A DNA stretch of 25,962 nt, taken from assembly GCA_001821475.1 (NCBI GenBank), contig MHMF01000025.1:1-25962 (forward strand), given 5' to 3'. Under the pieces are notes generated by a model. It made no database searches and was not told the DNA's origin. It was given only the letters and a program-made list of their open reading frames with translations. Shown piece after piece: positions 16,762 to 24,313 of this stretch. Every line of letters begins with the position of its first letter. Positions within the stretch are counted from its first letter, which is position 1. Source of the stretch: Candidatus Nealsonbacteria bacterium RIFCSPLOWO2_01_FULL_38_120. GTDB taxonomy: Bacteria > Patescibacteriota > Minisyncoccia > Minisyncoccales > GWA2-38-27. The position numbers were made by a program, and so were the translations under genes.

Positions 16762-18689
16762 AAAAAAGAAAAGTTTATGTCCATCAGATACAATCAGGAT
16801 CTTGGAAAAATTTTTTGCCGCTTTCGGCTGGATTGCTTGTTTCCTATGCTGAAAGCATTCCTGAAATTTATAAAGAATATGATTTTGATATTAAAATATT
16901 AAGAGAGAAGCCATCGCAGACAGTAGCGTCCTATGAAAATCCCGATGTCCTCGCTTTTTCCACTTACAGCTGGAATTTCAAACAAAGCCTTGAAATCGCC
17001 CGGCTTGGGAAGGCCGCGTTTCCTGATTGCCTGATAGTTTTTGGCGGACCGATGATGCCGGGCAATTTTGATAATATCCGCGCTTTTCTGGAAAGTCATC
17101 GGTTTATTGACATTATTGTCCGTGGAATGGGAGAATGGCCGTTCGCTGAAATTCTTTTAGCGAGAATTAATAAAAAAGAATTCAGTTATATCGCCGGGGC
17201 CTCATATGCGCGCAAAAATGGCTTTGTTGTCGCAAATAATCCTTTTTATGATCGGGACTTGAATGAGATTCCTTCGCCGTTTCTCAATGGGATATTTGAC
17301 GAAATTTTGTTAAAATATAAAGATAAAATATCAGGCGCTTTATGGGAGACGAACCGGGGATGTCCGTATAATTGCGCTTATTGCGTGCAAGGCAATATCA
17401 GGTTTCCGAAAATTATTAATTTTGATGAGGGCAGATTGGCTGAAGAAATGGAATGGATTAGCAAAAATAAAATGTATTATGTGTTCGGAGCTGACGCAAA
17501 TTTCGGCCTCTTCCATAGAGACATTAAAATAGCGGAAATGATAGCGGAATTTGGCAAACAAAATGGTTTCCCAAAATTTTTCATTATAAATTGGCTGAAA
17601 TTTTCCAGTAAGAAAATGATGGATATTATAGAAACGGTTCGCAAAGGAGGCGTCCATACCCAGCTTACTTTGAGCATGCAAAGTTTTAATAATGATACGC
17701 TTTTGGCTATAAAACGTAGGAATATGGATTTATCTTCATTTGAAGAGTTGAAGAAAGAAGCGAATAAAAAAGGAATTATCACTTATACGGAACTTATACT
17801 CGGACTGCCCAATGAAACATGCGGCTCCCTTCTGTCTGCCATGGATAAATGTATGGACAGATACCAGAATCATTTCTTTATCGTATATCTTTGCAGATTG
17901 CTTGACGGAGCTGAAATGTCAGAACCGGATTATAAAAATAAATATAAAATAGAGACCAGAACTTGCCGCATTGGGCTGACGAGGCATGAATGGATGGATG
18001 CCGGAGTTGACGAGAACGAAGAAATAGTCGTTGCGACATCCACTTTGCCGGTTAAGGATTGGGAAAAGATGTTTGTTTTTATTAATGTTGTTCTTGCTTT
18101 GCATAATTTTCGTTTGTCTTTTTTTATTTTTAATTATCTTAAAGCGGAGTATTCTATTAATTTAATTGATTTAATCAGTTACATAATAGATAAAAGGGAA
18201 TTATATCCTGTTATTGGAAAAGCGCTTGGAATTATAAATAACGGCAGTCAATCTATTTTAAGCGGACAAACATATCTTGCCTCTCTTGATTTTATGGGGA
18301 ATATGCTTTTTGAAACGCACGAAGCCGCCCTGCTTTCTATCTTAAGCGAGAAAGATATTTTTTACAGCGAACTGCGGATTTTAGTGGATAATTATTTGAA
18401 ATCAAATGAAATTATAGTCCAACAGCCTGTTTTAGGTGAAGTTTTTAAATATCAGGCATTCCGCATTCCGACTTGGCAGAAATCAGATTATAGCCCCATA
18501 TCATTTGATTTTAATATACCGCAATATTTTCAGGCGCTTTGCATTGACGACGAGCCGATTGCCATTAGGCCGGAAAAAATATCTGTAAAGATAGACGAAG
18601 AGGAAATTATGCGCGATAACCCCATTGATTTCGCCAAATCAAGGTTGACTATTTCAAAATTGGAAATATTAAAAATTATTCAATTATGA
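16743..18689 (+). CDS. B12-binding-type radical SAM protein
   Basis: A 648-residue radical SAM enzyme. Residues 1 to about 150 resemble a cobalamin-binding Rossmann domain (NPDVLAFSTYSWN, IVFGGPMMPG), but I see no DxHxxG ligand motif, so base-off B12 binding is uncertain. The radical SAM domain has the cluster motif CPYNCAYC (C207, C211, C214), then GADANFG, LSMQSFN and ELILGLPNET. About 200 further residues resemble the C-terminal extensions of this class and are not recognisable otherwise. ATG 16743 overlaps the fusion gene by 19 nt; GTG 16758 would give a 4-nt GTGA overlap and is a fair alternative. Possible roles are C-methylation, dehydration or epimerisation of the glycan sugar; none can be chosen from sequence. 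Confidence 0.82.
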   Translation: METSQVKKRKVYVHQIQSGSWKNFLPLSAGLLVSYAESIPEIYKEYDFDIKILREKPSQTVASYENPDVLAFSTYSWNFKQSLEIARLGKAAFPDCLIVFGGPMMPGNFDNIRAFLESHRFIDIIVRGMGEWPFAEILLARINKKEFSYIAGASYARKNGFVVANNPFYDRDLNEIPSPFLNGIFDEILLKYKDKISGALWETNRGCPYNCAYCVQGNIRFPKIINFDEGRLAEEMEWISKNKMYYVFGADANFGLFHRDIKIAEMIAEFGKQNGFPKFFIINWLKFSSKKMMDIIETVRKGGVHTQLTLSMQSFNNDTLLAIKRRNMDLSSFEELKKEANKKGIITYTELILGLPNETCGSLLSAMDKCMDRYQNHFFIVYLCRLLDGAEMSEPDYKNKYKIETRTCRIGLTRHEWMDAGVDENEEIVVATSTLPVKDWEKMFVFINVVLALHNFRLSFFIFNYLKAEYSINLIDLISYIIDKRELYPVIGKALGIINNGSQSILSGQTYLASLDFMGNMLFETHEAALLSILSEKDIFYSELRILVDNYLKSNEIIVQQPVLGEVFKYQAFRIPTWQKSDYSPISFDFNIPQYFQALCIDDEPIAIRPEKISVKIDEEEIMRDNPIDFAKSRLTISKLEILKIIQL

Positions 18690-19468
18690 ATCTAAATCTT
18701 AAAGGAAAATACGGTTTAGTCACTGGCGCCGGACACGGAATCGGTCGAGCTATTGCTTTGGTATTGGCTCAAGAAGGATGCAACGTGGCGATTTGTTCTA
18801 TTGATAAGCAACAGGTGGACGATGTTGTAAATGAGGTAAAGGCAAAAGGAGTTGATTCTATTGGGATACAGGCGGACGCAACTGTTTTGGAAGACATAGA
18901 AAGAGCGATAAAAACAATAATTGGCGCTTGGGGTGCGATTCATATTCTAATAAATAATGTTGGCGGAGGCGGGAGATGGGGGAGTCCTGTTATTGAAGAA
19001 ACAGCTGAAACCGTTTGGACAGATGTTTATAATAAAAACGCTTTGGCGGCAGTCCGTTTTACAATGCGGGCAATTCCTTTTATGAGAAAACAGAAATGGG
19101 GCAGAGTGGTTACTGTTGCTTCCCGGCTTGGCAGAGAAGGCGGAGGCAGGCCTTGGTTTAATATGGCGAAAAGCGCTGAAATAAGTTTAATGAAAACATT
19201 GGCAATGAATTTTGATTTAGCCAGAGACGGAATTACTTTTAATAGCGTTGCGCCGGGCTCTATTATGATACCCGATACTGGCTGGGAAAAAGAACAAAAA
19301 GAAAATCCCGGGGAATTTCAGAGAAAGATGGACATTGAATTTCCTCTCGGACGGCTTGGCAAGCCGGAAGAAATAGCGGATGTTGTTGCGTTTCTCTGTT
19401 CCGGAAACGCCAGTTTGGTGAATGGCTCCTGCGTTGCCATAGACGGAGGAGAGAGCAGATATTTCTAA
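18686..19468 (+). CDS. SDR-family oxidoreductase with Phe replacing the catalytic Tyr
   Basis: Classical-length (260-residue) short-chain dehydrogenase/reductase. The cofactor motif is TGAGHGIG (13-20), followed by NNVGG (90-94). The active-site serine appears to be S146 in VTVASRLG, and K162 is present. The YxxxK tyrosine is phenylalanine, F158 in WFNMAK (codon TTT). The serine-to-F158 spacing is one residue shorter than in FabG. The C-terminus (GRLGKPEEIADVVAFLCS...VNGSCVAIDGG) is ordinary. It overlaps the radical SAM gene by ATGA. It may be a reductase or dehydrogenase with altered chemistry, or a non-redox relative. The family is sure; the activity is not. Confidence 0.84.
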   Translation: MNLNLKGKYGLVTGAGHGIGRAIALVLAQEGCNVAICSIDKQQVDDVVNEVKAKGVDSIGIQADATVLEDIERAIKTIIGAWGAIHILINNVGGGGRWGSPVIEETAETVWTDVYNKNALAAVRFTMRAIPFMRKQKWGRVVTVASRLGREGGGRPWFNMAKSAEISLMKTLAMNFDLARDGITFNSVAPGSIMIPDTGWEKEQKENPGEFQRKMDIEFPLGRLGKPEEIADVVAFLCSGNASLVNGSCVAIDGGESRYF

Positions 19469-19527
19469 CAGCTATTTTAATTTTGCAATAATAGATAATA
19501 AATAGCAGTTAATATATAGATAAATAT

Positions 19528-20514
19528 ATGACAGAAGAAAATGTTTTAAGAAGTTTTCAAGGGAAAAAAGTTTTAATCACCGGCGGCACTGGCTTAATCG
19601 GCAGGCAGGTGGTTGATATTCTTGATAAAGCGGGAGTTGATGTCAAGATTGTTTCTTTGGATAAAATAAAAATGGACAACAGGGCGGAATATATTTTTGG
19701 CGATTTGACTGATTTTAATTTTTGTAAAGAAATAACCAAAGATATTGATTTTGTTTTCCATTTGGCTGGCATTAAAGGTTCAATTGAAGTCACTAAATTA
19801 AAGCCAGCCAGTTTTTTCGTGCCTCTTTTACAGTTTAACGCAAATGTCTTGGAGGCATGCCGGATTAATAAGGTCGGGAAAGTTGTTTATACCAGTTCTA
19901 TCGGCGCTTATTCTTCGGCTGAAATTTTTAAGGAATCGGAAAACCTTGAAGGTCCTCCAATGGATATGTTTCCCGGCTGGGCGAAAAGAATGGCTGAATT
20001 ACAGGTACAGGCGTACAAAATACAATACGGCTTAGATAATTTTTCTATCGTAAGGCCCTGTAATGTGTATGGGCCCGGAGATAATTTTGACCCGGAAAAC
20101 GCTATGGTTATTCCATCTTTGATGTATAAAATCTATCACAAAGAAAATCCGGTTAAAATTTGGGGAGACGGAACGGCAATCAGGGATTTCGCTTACAGCA
20201 GAGATGTGGCGGAAGGAATTATTTTAGCCCTTTATTACGGCACAAATTCCAAGTTTGTGAATTTAGGCAGCGGAAAAGGAGTTTCAATTAAAGAATTGGT
20301 AGAAACTCTTCATGGCTTTCTTGATTTTAATTATGAATTTGACGCAACCAAATCATCTGGTTTCCCGAGAAGAGTTATGGATATTTCTTTGGCAAAAGAA
20401 TTAATTCATTACAATCCAACCACTTTTTTAGAGAGCGGGCTTAAGGAGACATGGGATTGGTTTATAAAAAATCAAGATGAATACTTAAAAAGGAAAAATT
20501 ATTTTAAGGAATAA
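19528..20514 (+). CDS. NAD-dependent epimerase/dehydratase family protein (WcaG/Fcl-like), copy A
   Basis: Extended SDR, 328 residues, similar to GDP-fucose synthase-type epimerase/reductases. The NAD(P) motif is ITGGTGLIG (17-25). DFVFHLAG and VYTSSIGAYS give the core and the serine/threonine region. VRPCNVYGPGDNFDPENAMVIPSL and WGDGTAIRDFAYSRDVAEG are signature segments of the substrate domain. The YxxxK position reads PGWAK: K153 is present but residue 149 is proline, with F148 before it. The role could be C4 reduction or C3/C5 epimerisation of a 4-keto sugar. The RmlC-like gene follows 12 bases later, supporting a shared pathway. A spacer of 59 bp precedes the gene. Confidence 0.83.
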   Translation: MTEENVLRSFQGKKVLITGGTGLIGRQVVDILDKAGVDVKIVSLDKIKMDNRAEYIFGDLTDFNFCKEITKDIDFVFHLAGIKGSIEVTKLKPASFFVPLLQFNANVLEACRINKVGKVVYTSSIGAYSSAEIFKESENLEGPPMDMFPGWAKRMAELQVQAYKIQYGLDNFSIVRPCNVYGPGDNFDPENAMVIPSLMYKIYHKENPVKIWGDGTAIRDFAYSRDVAEGIILALYYGTNSKFVNLGSGKGVSIKELVETLHGFLDFNYEFDATKSSGFPRRVMDISLAKELIHYNPTTFLESGLKETWDWFIKNQDEYLKRKNYFKE

Positions 20515-20526
20515 AAAAATAGTAAT

Positions 20527-21033
20527 ATGATTAAAGTTTCAAAAACAAATTTAGAAGGCGTCTTGCTTATTCAGCCGGATGTGTTTGAGGATTTTCGAGG
20601 CCAGTATATTGAAACATATAACGAACAGATTTATCGAGAAAATGGGATGGATGTTAAATTTGCGCAGGATGATATTTCTGTTTCCACAAAAAATGTTTTA
20701 AGAGGCATTCATGGGGACAGCGAGACATGGAAATTAATTTCTTGTCTATTCGGGAAGTTTTATTTGGCAGTGGTTAATTGCGACAAAGAGTCGGAAAATT
20801 TTGGCAAATGGCAGACATTTGTTTTGTCAGACAGCAATAGATTGCAAGTATTAGCGCCTCCAAAGCATGGGAATGCCCATTTAATTCTCAGCGATACGGC
20901 GATTTTCCATTATAAGCAGTCCACATATTACAATAGAGCGGGGCAATTTACATATAAATGGGATTCTCCTTTGTTTAATATCTGGTGGCCAATAAAAAAT
21001 CCGATATTATCGCAAAGAGATGAATTACTTTGA
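20527..21033 (+). CDS. RmlC-like NDP-4-keto-sugar 3,5- (or 3-) epimerase
   Basis: Cupin epimerase of the dTDP-4-dehydrorhamnose 3,5-epimerase family, 168 residues (RmlC is about 180). It has DFRGQYIETYN (22-32), VLRGIH with the catalytic base H62, K69, and a Tyr at the expected acid position, Y129 in AIFHYKQSTYY. FNIWWPI at the end corresponds to the 'l.I.WP' of RmlC. The usual LRGLHFQ reads RGIHGDSETWK, and the proline-rich segment is APPKHGNAH, as in members acting on GDP- rather than dTDP-sugars. Campylobacter DdahB/MlghB, which epimerise GDP-6-deoxy-4-ketoheptose, belong to this family, and the heptose genes nearby make that the favoured guess. Confidence 0.82.
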   Translation: MIKVSKTNLEGVLLIQPDVFEDFRGQYIETYNEQIYRENGMDVKFAQDDISVSTKNVLRGIHGDSETWKLISCLFGKFYLAVVNCDKESENFGKWQTFVLSDSNRLQVLAPPKHGNAHLILSDTAIFHYKQSTYYNRAGQFTYKWDSPLFNIWWPIKNPILSQRDELL

Positions 21034-21079
21034 ATTGCGAAATACCTGAAATTATTTTTTTATTTGGCATTTCGTAATT
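21033..21079 (+). repeat. Imperfect inverted repeat between the epimerase and GT copy 3
   Basis: Arms AATTGCGAAATACC (21033-21046) and GGCATTTCGTAATT (21066-21079) pair at 12 of 14 positions around an AT-rich loop. No T-run follows on the plus strand, so it is not a standard terminator. Function unknown. Confidence 0.4.
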
Positions 21080-21098
21080 AAAAGAAATTAGAAAAAAT

Positions 21099-22001
21099 AT
21101 GATAAACGAAAATCCTATCATAAGTTTGTTTGGTCCGGCGGTTCATCCAGAGTTTTGGATGCGGTTTTATAATTCTTTGTCCTCCAACGAGATTCCATTT
21201 GAAGTAATTTTTGTGGGCAATAAGCCGCCAAGCTTTCAATTGCCGGGGAATTGCCATTTTATTTATACCGAAGTAAAGCCGGTCCAGTGCGTTGAAATCG
21301 GGGCTCGCTACGCTGTTGGAGATTTAATTATGCCATTTGCCGATGACATTGTATTGAGCGAACATGCATTGGATAATCTCTACAGAGAATTTAAGGAGTT
21401 AAACGATGATAGAATTATATTATCTTGCAGGTATGTTTGGGAAGGAAAAGATATGACAGGAACCGGCCGCTATTGGTCGGATAATCAAAATTCGCCAATT
21501 ATGCCTGTAGGCGGTTTGATGAATAGAAAATTATGGCAACAGCTTGGAGGCATAGATAAACATTTTGTCGGTTTATTTTGGGACCTTGATATTGCAATGA
21601 GAGTATATGAAATTGGCGGCAGGGTAGTCCTTTCCAAAAATGTCTATCTTGAAGAATTTCGGACTCCTAATATTTTTTCAAAAAATCCGCTTATCGTCAA
21701 AAAATTTTTAAGGATGTTTCCAGGGATTCGTAAAAAAATAATAGAATGGATTGTTTTTCCATTAGAAAAAAAGAAAACGCTTTTTCTTGAGTTCGGCGTT
21801 TTTACCGATAGGCCGACCTTAGAGCGGTTTTGGGTGATGAAAAATGAGCCGCCAGGGGGTGTTTCTCCTAACTCTATATATTGCATAGATAAAAGAGAAG
21901 ATAGGGGCATACTTTCTAAAAAAAGATTAGCGCTAGTGGAGCCGTTTGAAGACAAGCATATTTTAACCGTCTCTCAGGGGCCGAAAGGGAGATGGAAATA
22001 A
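21099..22001 (+). CDS. GT-A fold (GT2-like) glycosyltransferase, dispersed copy 3
   Basis: Third paralog of the glycosyltransferases at 8191 and 10127, 300 residues. It keeps the start PIISLFGPAVHPEFWMRFYN, the acidic pair in GDLIMPFADDIV, the acceptor motif GGIDKHFVGLFWDLDIAMR, and the tail FEDKHILTVSQGPKGRWK. Unlike the other two it is not next to a methyltransferase; the third methyltransferase is fused to transketolase about 4.3 kb upstream. It is more diverged (KPPSFQLPGN for KIPNFKLPEN), so this copy is older than the tandem pair. It probably adds a different residue to the same glycan. Donor unknown. Confidence 0.8.
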   Translation: MINENPIISLFGPAVHPEFWMRFYNSLSSNEIPFEVIFVGNKPPSFQLPGNCHFIYTEVKPVQCVEIGARYAVGDLIMPFADDIVLSEHALDNLYREFKELNDDRIILSCRYVWEGKDMTGTGRYWSDNQNSPIMPVGGLMNRKLWQQLGGIDKHFVGLFWDLDIAMRVYEIGGRVVLSKNVYLEEFRTPNIFSKNPLIVKKFLRMFPGIRKKIIEWIVFPLEKKKTLFLEFGVFTDRPTLERFWVMKNEPPGGVSPNSIYCIDKREDRGILSKKRLALVEPFEDKHILTVSQGPKGRWK

Positions 22002-22191
22002 CAACTAACTCAAAATTCAAAATGTAAAGCGTAAAACCACAACTCAAAACCTAAAACCAAATCGAAATGCAAGCATTGCGCGCAATAGAAAGTTTTTAAT
22101 TTTAAGGTTATGGTTTTGCCTGCTCGCAACGTCTTCGGCATAGCGAGGGCGGGCGGGAGTTTTGAACTTTAAATTTGAATTTAAACTTATT
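22002..22191 (+). other. Intergenic region with AT-rich repeats, palindrome and GC-rich hairpin
   Basis: This 190-bp spacer is the longest in the window and holds no convincing gene. It contains an AT-rich 'actcaaaattcaaaatg' run (from about 22008), a perfect 12-nt palindrome ATTGCGCGCAAT (22075-22086), and a GC-rich imperfect hairpin in which CTCGC (22123-22127) pairs with GCGAG (22143-22147), flanked by CCTG and GGCGGGCGGG. Similar AT-rich and GC-hairpin parts recur at 24201-24297. It may hold a promoter or be a dispersed repeat; no -35/-10 pair is convincing. Confidence 0.5.
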
Positions 22192-23148
22192 ATGGAAGAA
22201 TTTTTTAAGGGGAAAAAAATTTTAGTTGCCGGCGGAGCCGGGTTTATCGGAACTAATTTGATAAAAAAACTTTTATCGCTTGGCGCCAAAGTAAGAGCGG
22301 GAGATATAAGGAAACTTCAAATCCAGGACAGCCGCGCTGAGTATCTGAGTTGCGATTTTTTCAAAAAGCGGGATTGCCAGAAAGCGGTCAAAGATATGGA
22401 TTATGTTTTTATGGCCGCCGCTAATACTTCAGGAGCCGCTGTTATGTCAAAAACCCCGCTTGCGCATGTCACGCCGAATATTATTATGAATAGTTTGATG
22501 TTGGAGTCAGCTTATAAGGCGGGAGTGAAAAAGTTTTTGTTCATAAGCAGTAATACTGTTTATCCCGCGTCAGACCAGCCGGTCAGAGAAAGCGATATGA
22601 AATACGGGGATTTATTTCCCAAGTATTATTTTGTCGCTTGGATGAAGCAATTTTCAGAAGTGCTTTGCGAAATGTACACTAAAATAAAAAATCCAATGAA
22701 AACAGTTGTTGTCAGACCGGCAAATAGTTTTGGTCCGCACAGCGATTTTAATCCCGAGACTTCCCATGTTATTCCCGCCCTAATTAAAAAAGTTGTTGAG
22801 AGACAAAACCCGATTGAGGTTTGGGGGGATGGCAATGATATAAAGGATTTTATTTTTGTGGAAGATCTTGTTGAAGGAATGCTTCTGGCAATGGCAAAAC
22901 TTGAAAATTACGACCCGATAAATTTAGCTACCGGCAGGCCTTGCGTTATCAAAGAAGTTCTTAAAGCGATTTTAGAGGCTGATAATTATCAGAACGCGCA
23001 AATTGTTTTCAATGCTGATCAGCCAACTATGATTCCAAAGCGGCTTATTGACCCGTCAAAAGCCAAAGAGATTTTAGGGTTTGAGGCAAAGACACCTTTG
23101 GCCGATGGCATTAAAAAAACCGTTGATTGGTACAGAAGTGTGAATTAA
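22192..23148 (+). CDS. NAD-dependent epimerase/dehydratase family protein (WcaG-like), copy B
   Basis: Extended SDR, 318 residues from ATG 22192; a frame open from TTG 22162 runs through low-complexity spacer and is not used. The NAD motif is VAGGAGFIGTN. LFISSNTVYP, VVRPANSFGPHSDFNPE and WGDGNDIKDFIFVEDLVEG match copy A segment by segment. The YxxxK region reads YYFVAWMK: K152 is present but residue 148 is valine, and the nearest tyrosine (Y146) is six residues before the lysine. It probably acts on the same family of GDP-keto sugars as copy A, and the heptose genes start 53 bp later. It could be a C4 reductase or an epimerase with a displaced acid/base. Specific activity is unknown. Confidence 0.82.
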   Translation: MEEFFKGKKILVAGGAGFIGTNLIKKLLSLGAKVRAGDIRKLQIQDSRAEYLSCDFFKKRDCQKAVKDMDYVFMAAANTSGAAVMSKTPLAHVTPNIIMNSLMLESAYKAGVKKFLFISSNTVYPASDQPVRESDMKYGDLFPKYYFVAWMKQFSEVLCEMYTKIKNPMKTVVVRPANSFGPHSDFNPETSHVIPALIKKVVERQNPIEVWGDGNDIKDFIFVEDLVEGMLLAMAKLENYDPINLATGRPCVIKEVLKAILEADNYQNAQIVFNADQPTMIPKRLIDPSKAKEILGFEAKTPLADGIKKTVDWYRSVN

Positions 23149-23201
23149 GAATTATAAATTTCGAAATTAAAATTTGATTCAAAATTAAAAATTAATTATT
23201 T

Positions 23202-24200
23202 ATGATTATCAGTAGAACACCATTTCGCGTTTCATTCTTTGGCGGGGGGACAGACTACCCTGTTTGGTATGAAAAAAATGGCGGAGCGGTGCTGAGCGCC
23301 ACTATAGATAAATATTGCTACATAACAACAAGATTTCTTCCTCAATTTTTTAATTTTAAATACAGGATAAGGTATACAACCCGCGAAGAAGTAAGGGATA
23401 TTTCCGAAATTGCGCATCCGTCTGTCCGGGAGTGTCTAAAGTTTCTTAATATCAACAACGGAGTTGAAATGATCCATACTGGCGATCTGCCGGCCCAATC
23501 CGGGACAGGGTCAAGCTCCGCGTTTACGGTTGGTTTTTTGAATAGTTTGTACGCTCTGAGCGGGCGAATGGCGACCAAAAGGCAATTAGCTCTTGACGCT
23601 ATCCATGTGGAGCAAGATTTAATTAGAGAAAATGTCGGGTCTCAAGATCAGACCAGCGCTGCTTTTGGCGGGTTTAATAAAATAGAATTTGGCGGTGAAA
23701 GAAAAATATTCGTTCAGCCGATAACTATTGGTCCGGAAAAAATAAATATGCTTCAAAGCCATCTAATGTTATTTTTTACAGGTTTTTCTCGGACTGCGTC
23801 TGATATTGCCAGGGAACAAATAAAGCAGACGCCCTCAAAAGAAAAAGAATTAACAATAATGAAGCAAATGGTTGACGAAGCGGTTAATATCCTTAATGGA
23901 AATAGAATCAGCGATTTCGGCAGATTGCTTGATGAAAGCTGGAAAATAAAGCGCGGCTTGACTGATAGAATATCCAACAGCCAGATTGATAATATATATG
24001 ATGCAGGCATAAGGGCAGGGGCTTTGGGCGGGAAATTGTGCGGAGCGGGCGGAGGCGGATTTATCCTTTTTTTCGCTCCTCCGGAAAACCAGTCAAGAAT
24101 AAAAGAGGCGCTGAATGGTTTTTTATCCGTTCCGTTTCATTTTGAATCATTGGGGAGTCAGATAATTTTTCACAATGTTCAAGATATGTCTATTGCCTAA
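23202..24200 (+). CDS. hddA: D-glycero-alpha-D-manno-heptose 7-phosphate kinase (GHMP family)
   Basis: GHMP kinase that phosphorylates C1 of D-alpha,D-heptose 7-phosphate to give the 1,7-bisphosphate, the second step toward GDP-heptose. Diagnostic segments: RTPFRVSFFGGGTDYP at the N-terminus, the ATP loop LPAQSGTGSSSAF, ENVGSQDQTSAAFGG, and the C-terminal GAGGGGFILFF. At 332 residues it has the normal HddA length. GmhA follows 113 bp later and the guanylyltransferase after that, so the full set for GDP-D-glycero-alpha-D-manno-heptose is together. The alpha (GDP) branch rather than the beta (ADP, HldE) branch is favoured because a GHMP kinase, not a PfkB-type kinase, is present. Confidence 0.92.
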   Translation: MIISRTPFRVSFFGGGTDYPVWYEKNGGAVLSATIDKYCYITTRFLPQFFNFKYRIRYTTREEVRDISEIAHPSVRECLKFLNINNGVEMIHTGDLPAQSGTGSSSAFTVGFLNSLYALSGRMATKRQLALDAIHVEQDLIRENVGSQDQTSAAFGGFNKIEFGGERKIFVQPITIGPEKINMLQSHLMLFFTGFSRTASDIAREQIKQTPSKEKELTIMKQMVDEAVNILNGNRISDFGRLLDESWKIKRGLTDRISNSQIDNIYDAGIRAGALGGKLCGAGGGGFILFFAPPENQSRIKEALNGFLSVPFHFESLGSQIIFHNVQDMSIA

Positions 24201-24240
24201 TCTCAAAAATCAAATCTCAAATTTCCTGCCCGCAATGCTA

Positions 24241-24276
24241 CGCCAGCCCGCATCGCTACGCGGAATGTTGCTGGCG
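24241..24276 (+). repeat. Two-step GC-rich hairpin in the hddA-gmhA spacer
   Basis: CGCCAGC (24241-24247) pairs perfectly with GCTGGCG (24270-24276). Inside, CCGC (24248-24251) pairs with GCGG (24260-24263), leaving an 8-nt loop and a one-sided 6-nt bulge. It is much more GC-rich than its surroundings. No T-run follows, so it is not a standard terminator. It could be a dispersed REP-like element or a processing site. Confidence 0.55.
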
Positions 24277-24279
24277 GAC

Positions 24280-24297
24280 AAAACTAATGTGTCGCTT
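24280..24297 (-). repeat. Second copy of the 18-nt dispersed repeat, inverted
   Basis: AAAACTAATGTGTCGCTT is the exact reverse complement of 7166-7183. A short GTCG-CTTCA-CGAC hairpin (24291-24303) overlaps it, echoing the hairpin beside the other copy. It lies just before gmhA. Confidence 0.6.
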
Positions 24298-24313
24298 CAC
24301 GACAATTAATATT

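Noticed and set aside
19466..19511. Inverted repeat TAACAGCTATTT / AAATAGCAGTTA in the spacer after the SDR gene.
   Set aside because: The arms match at 11 of 12 positions but are AT-rich, include the stop codon, have a 22-nt loop, and lack a T-run. Too weak to call a terminator or operator.
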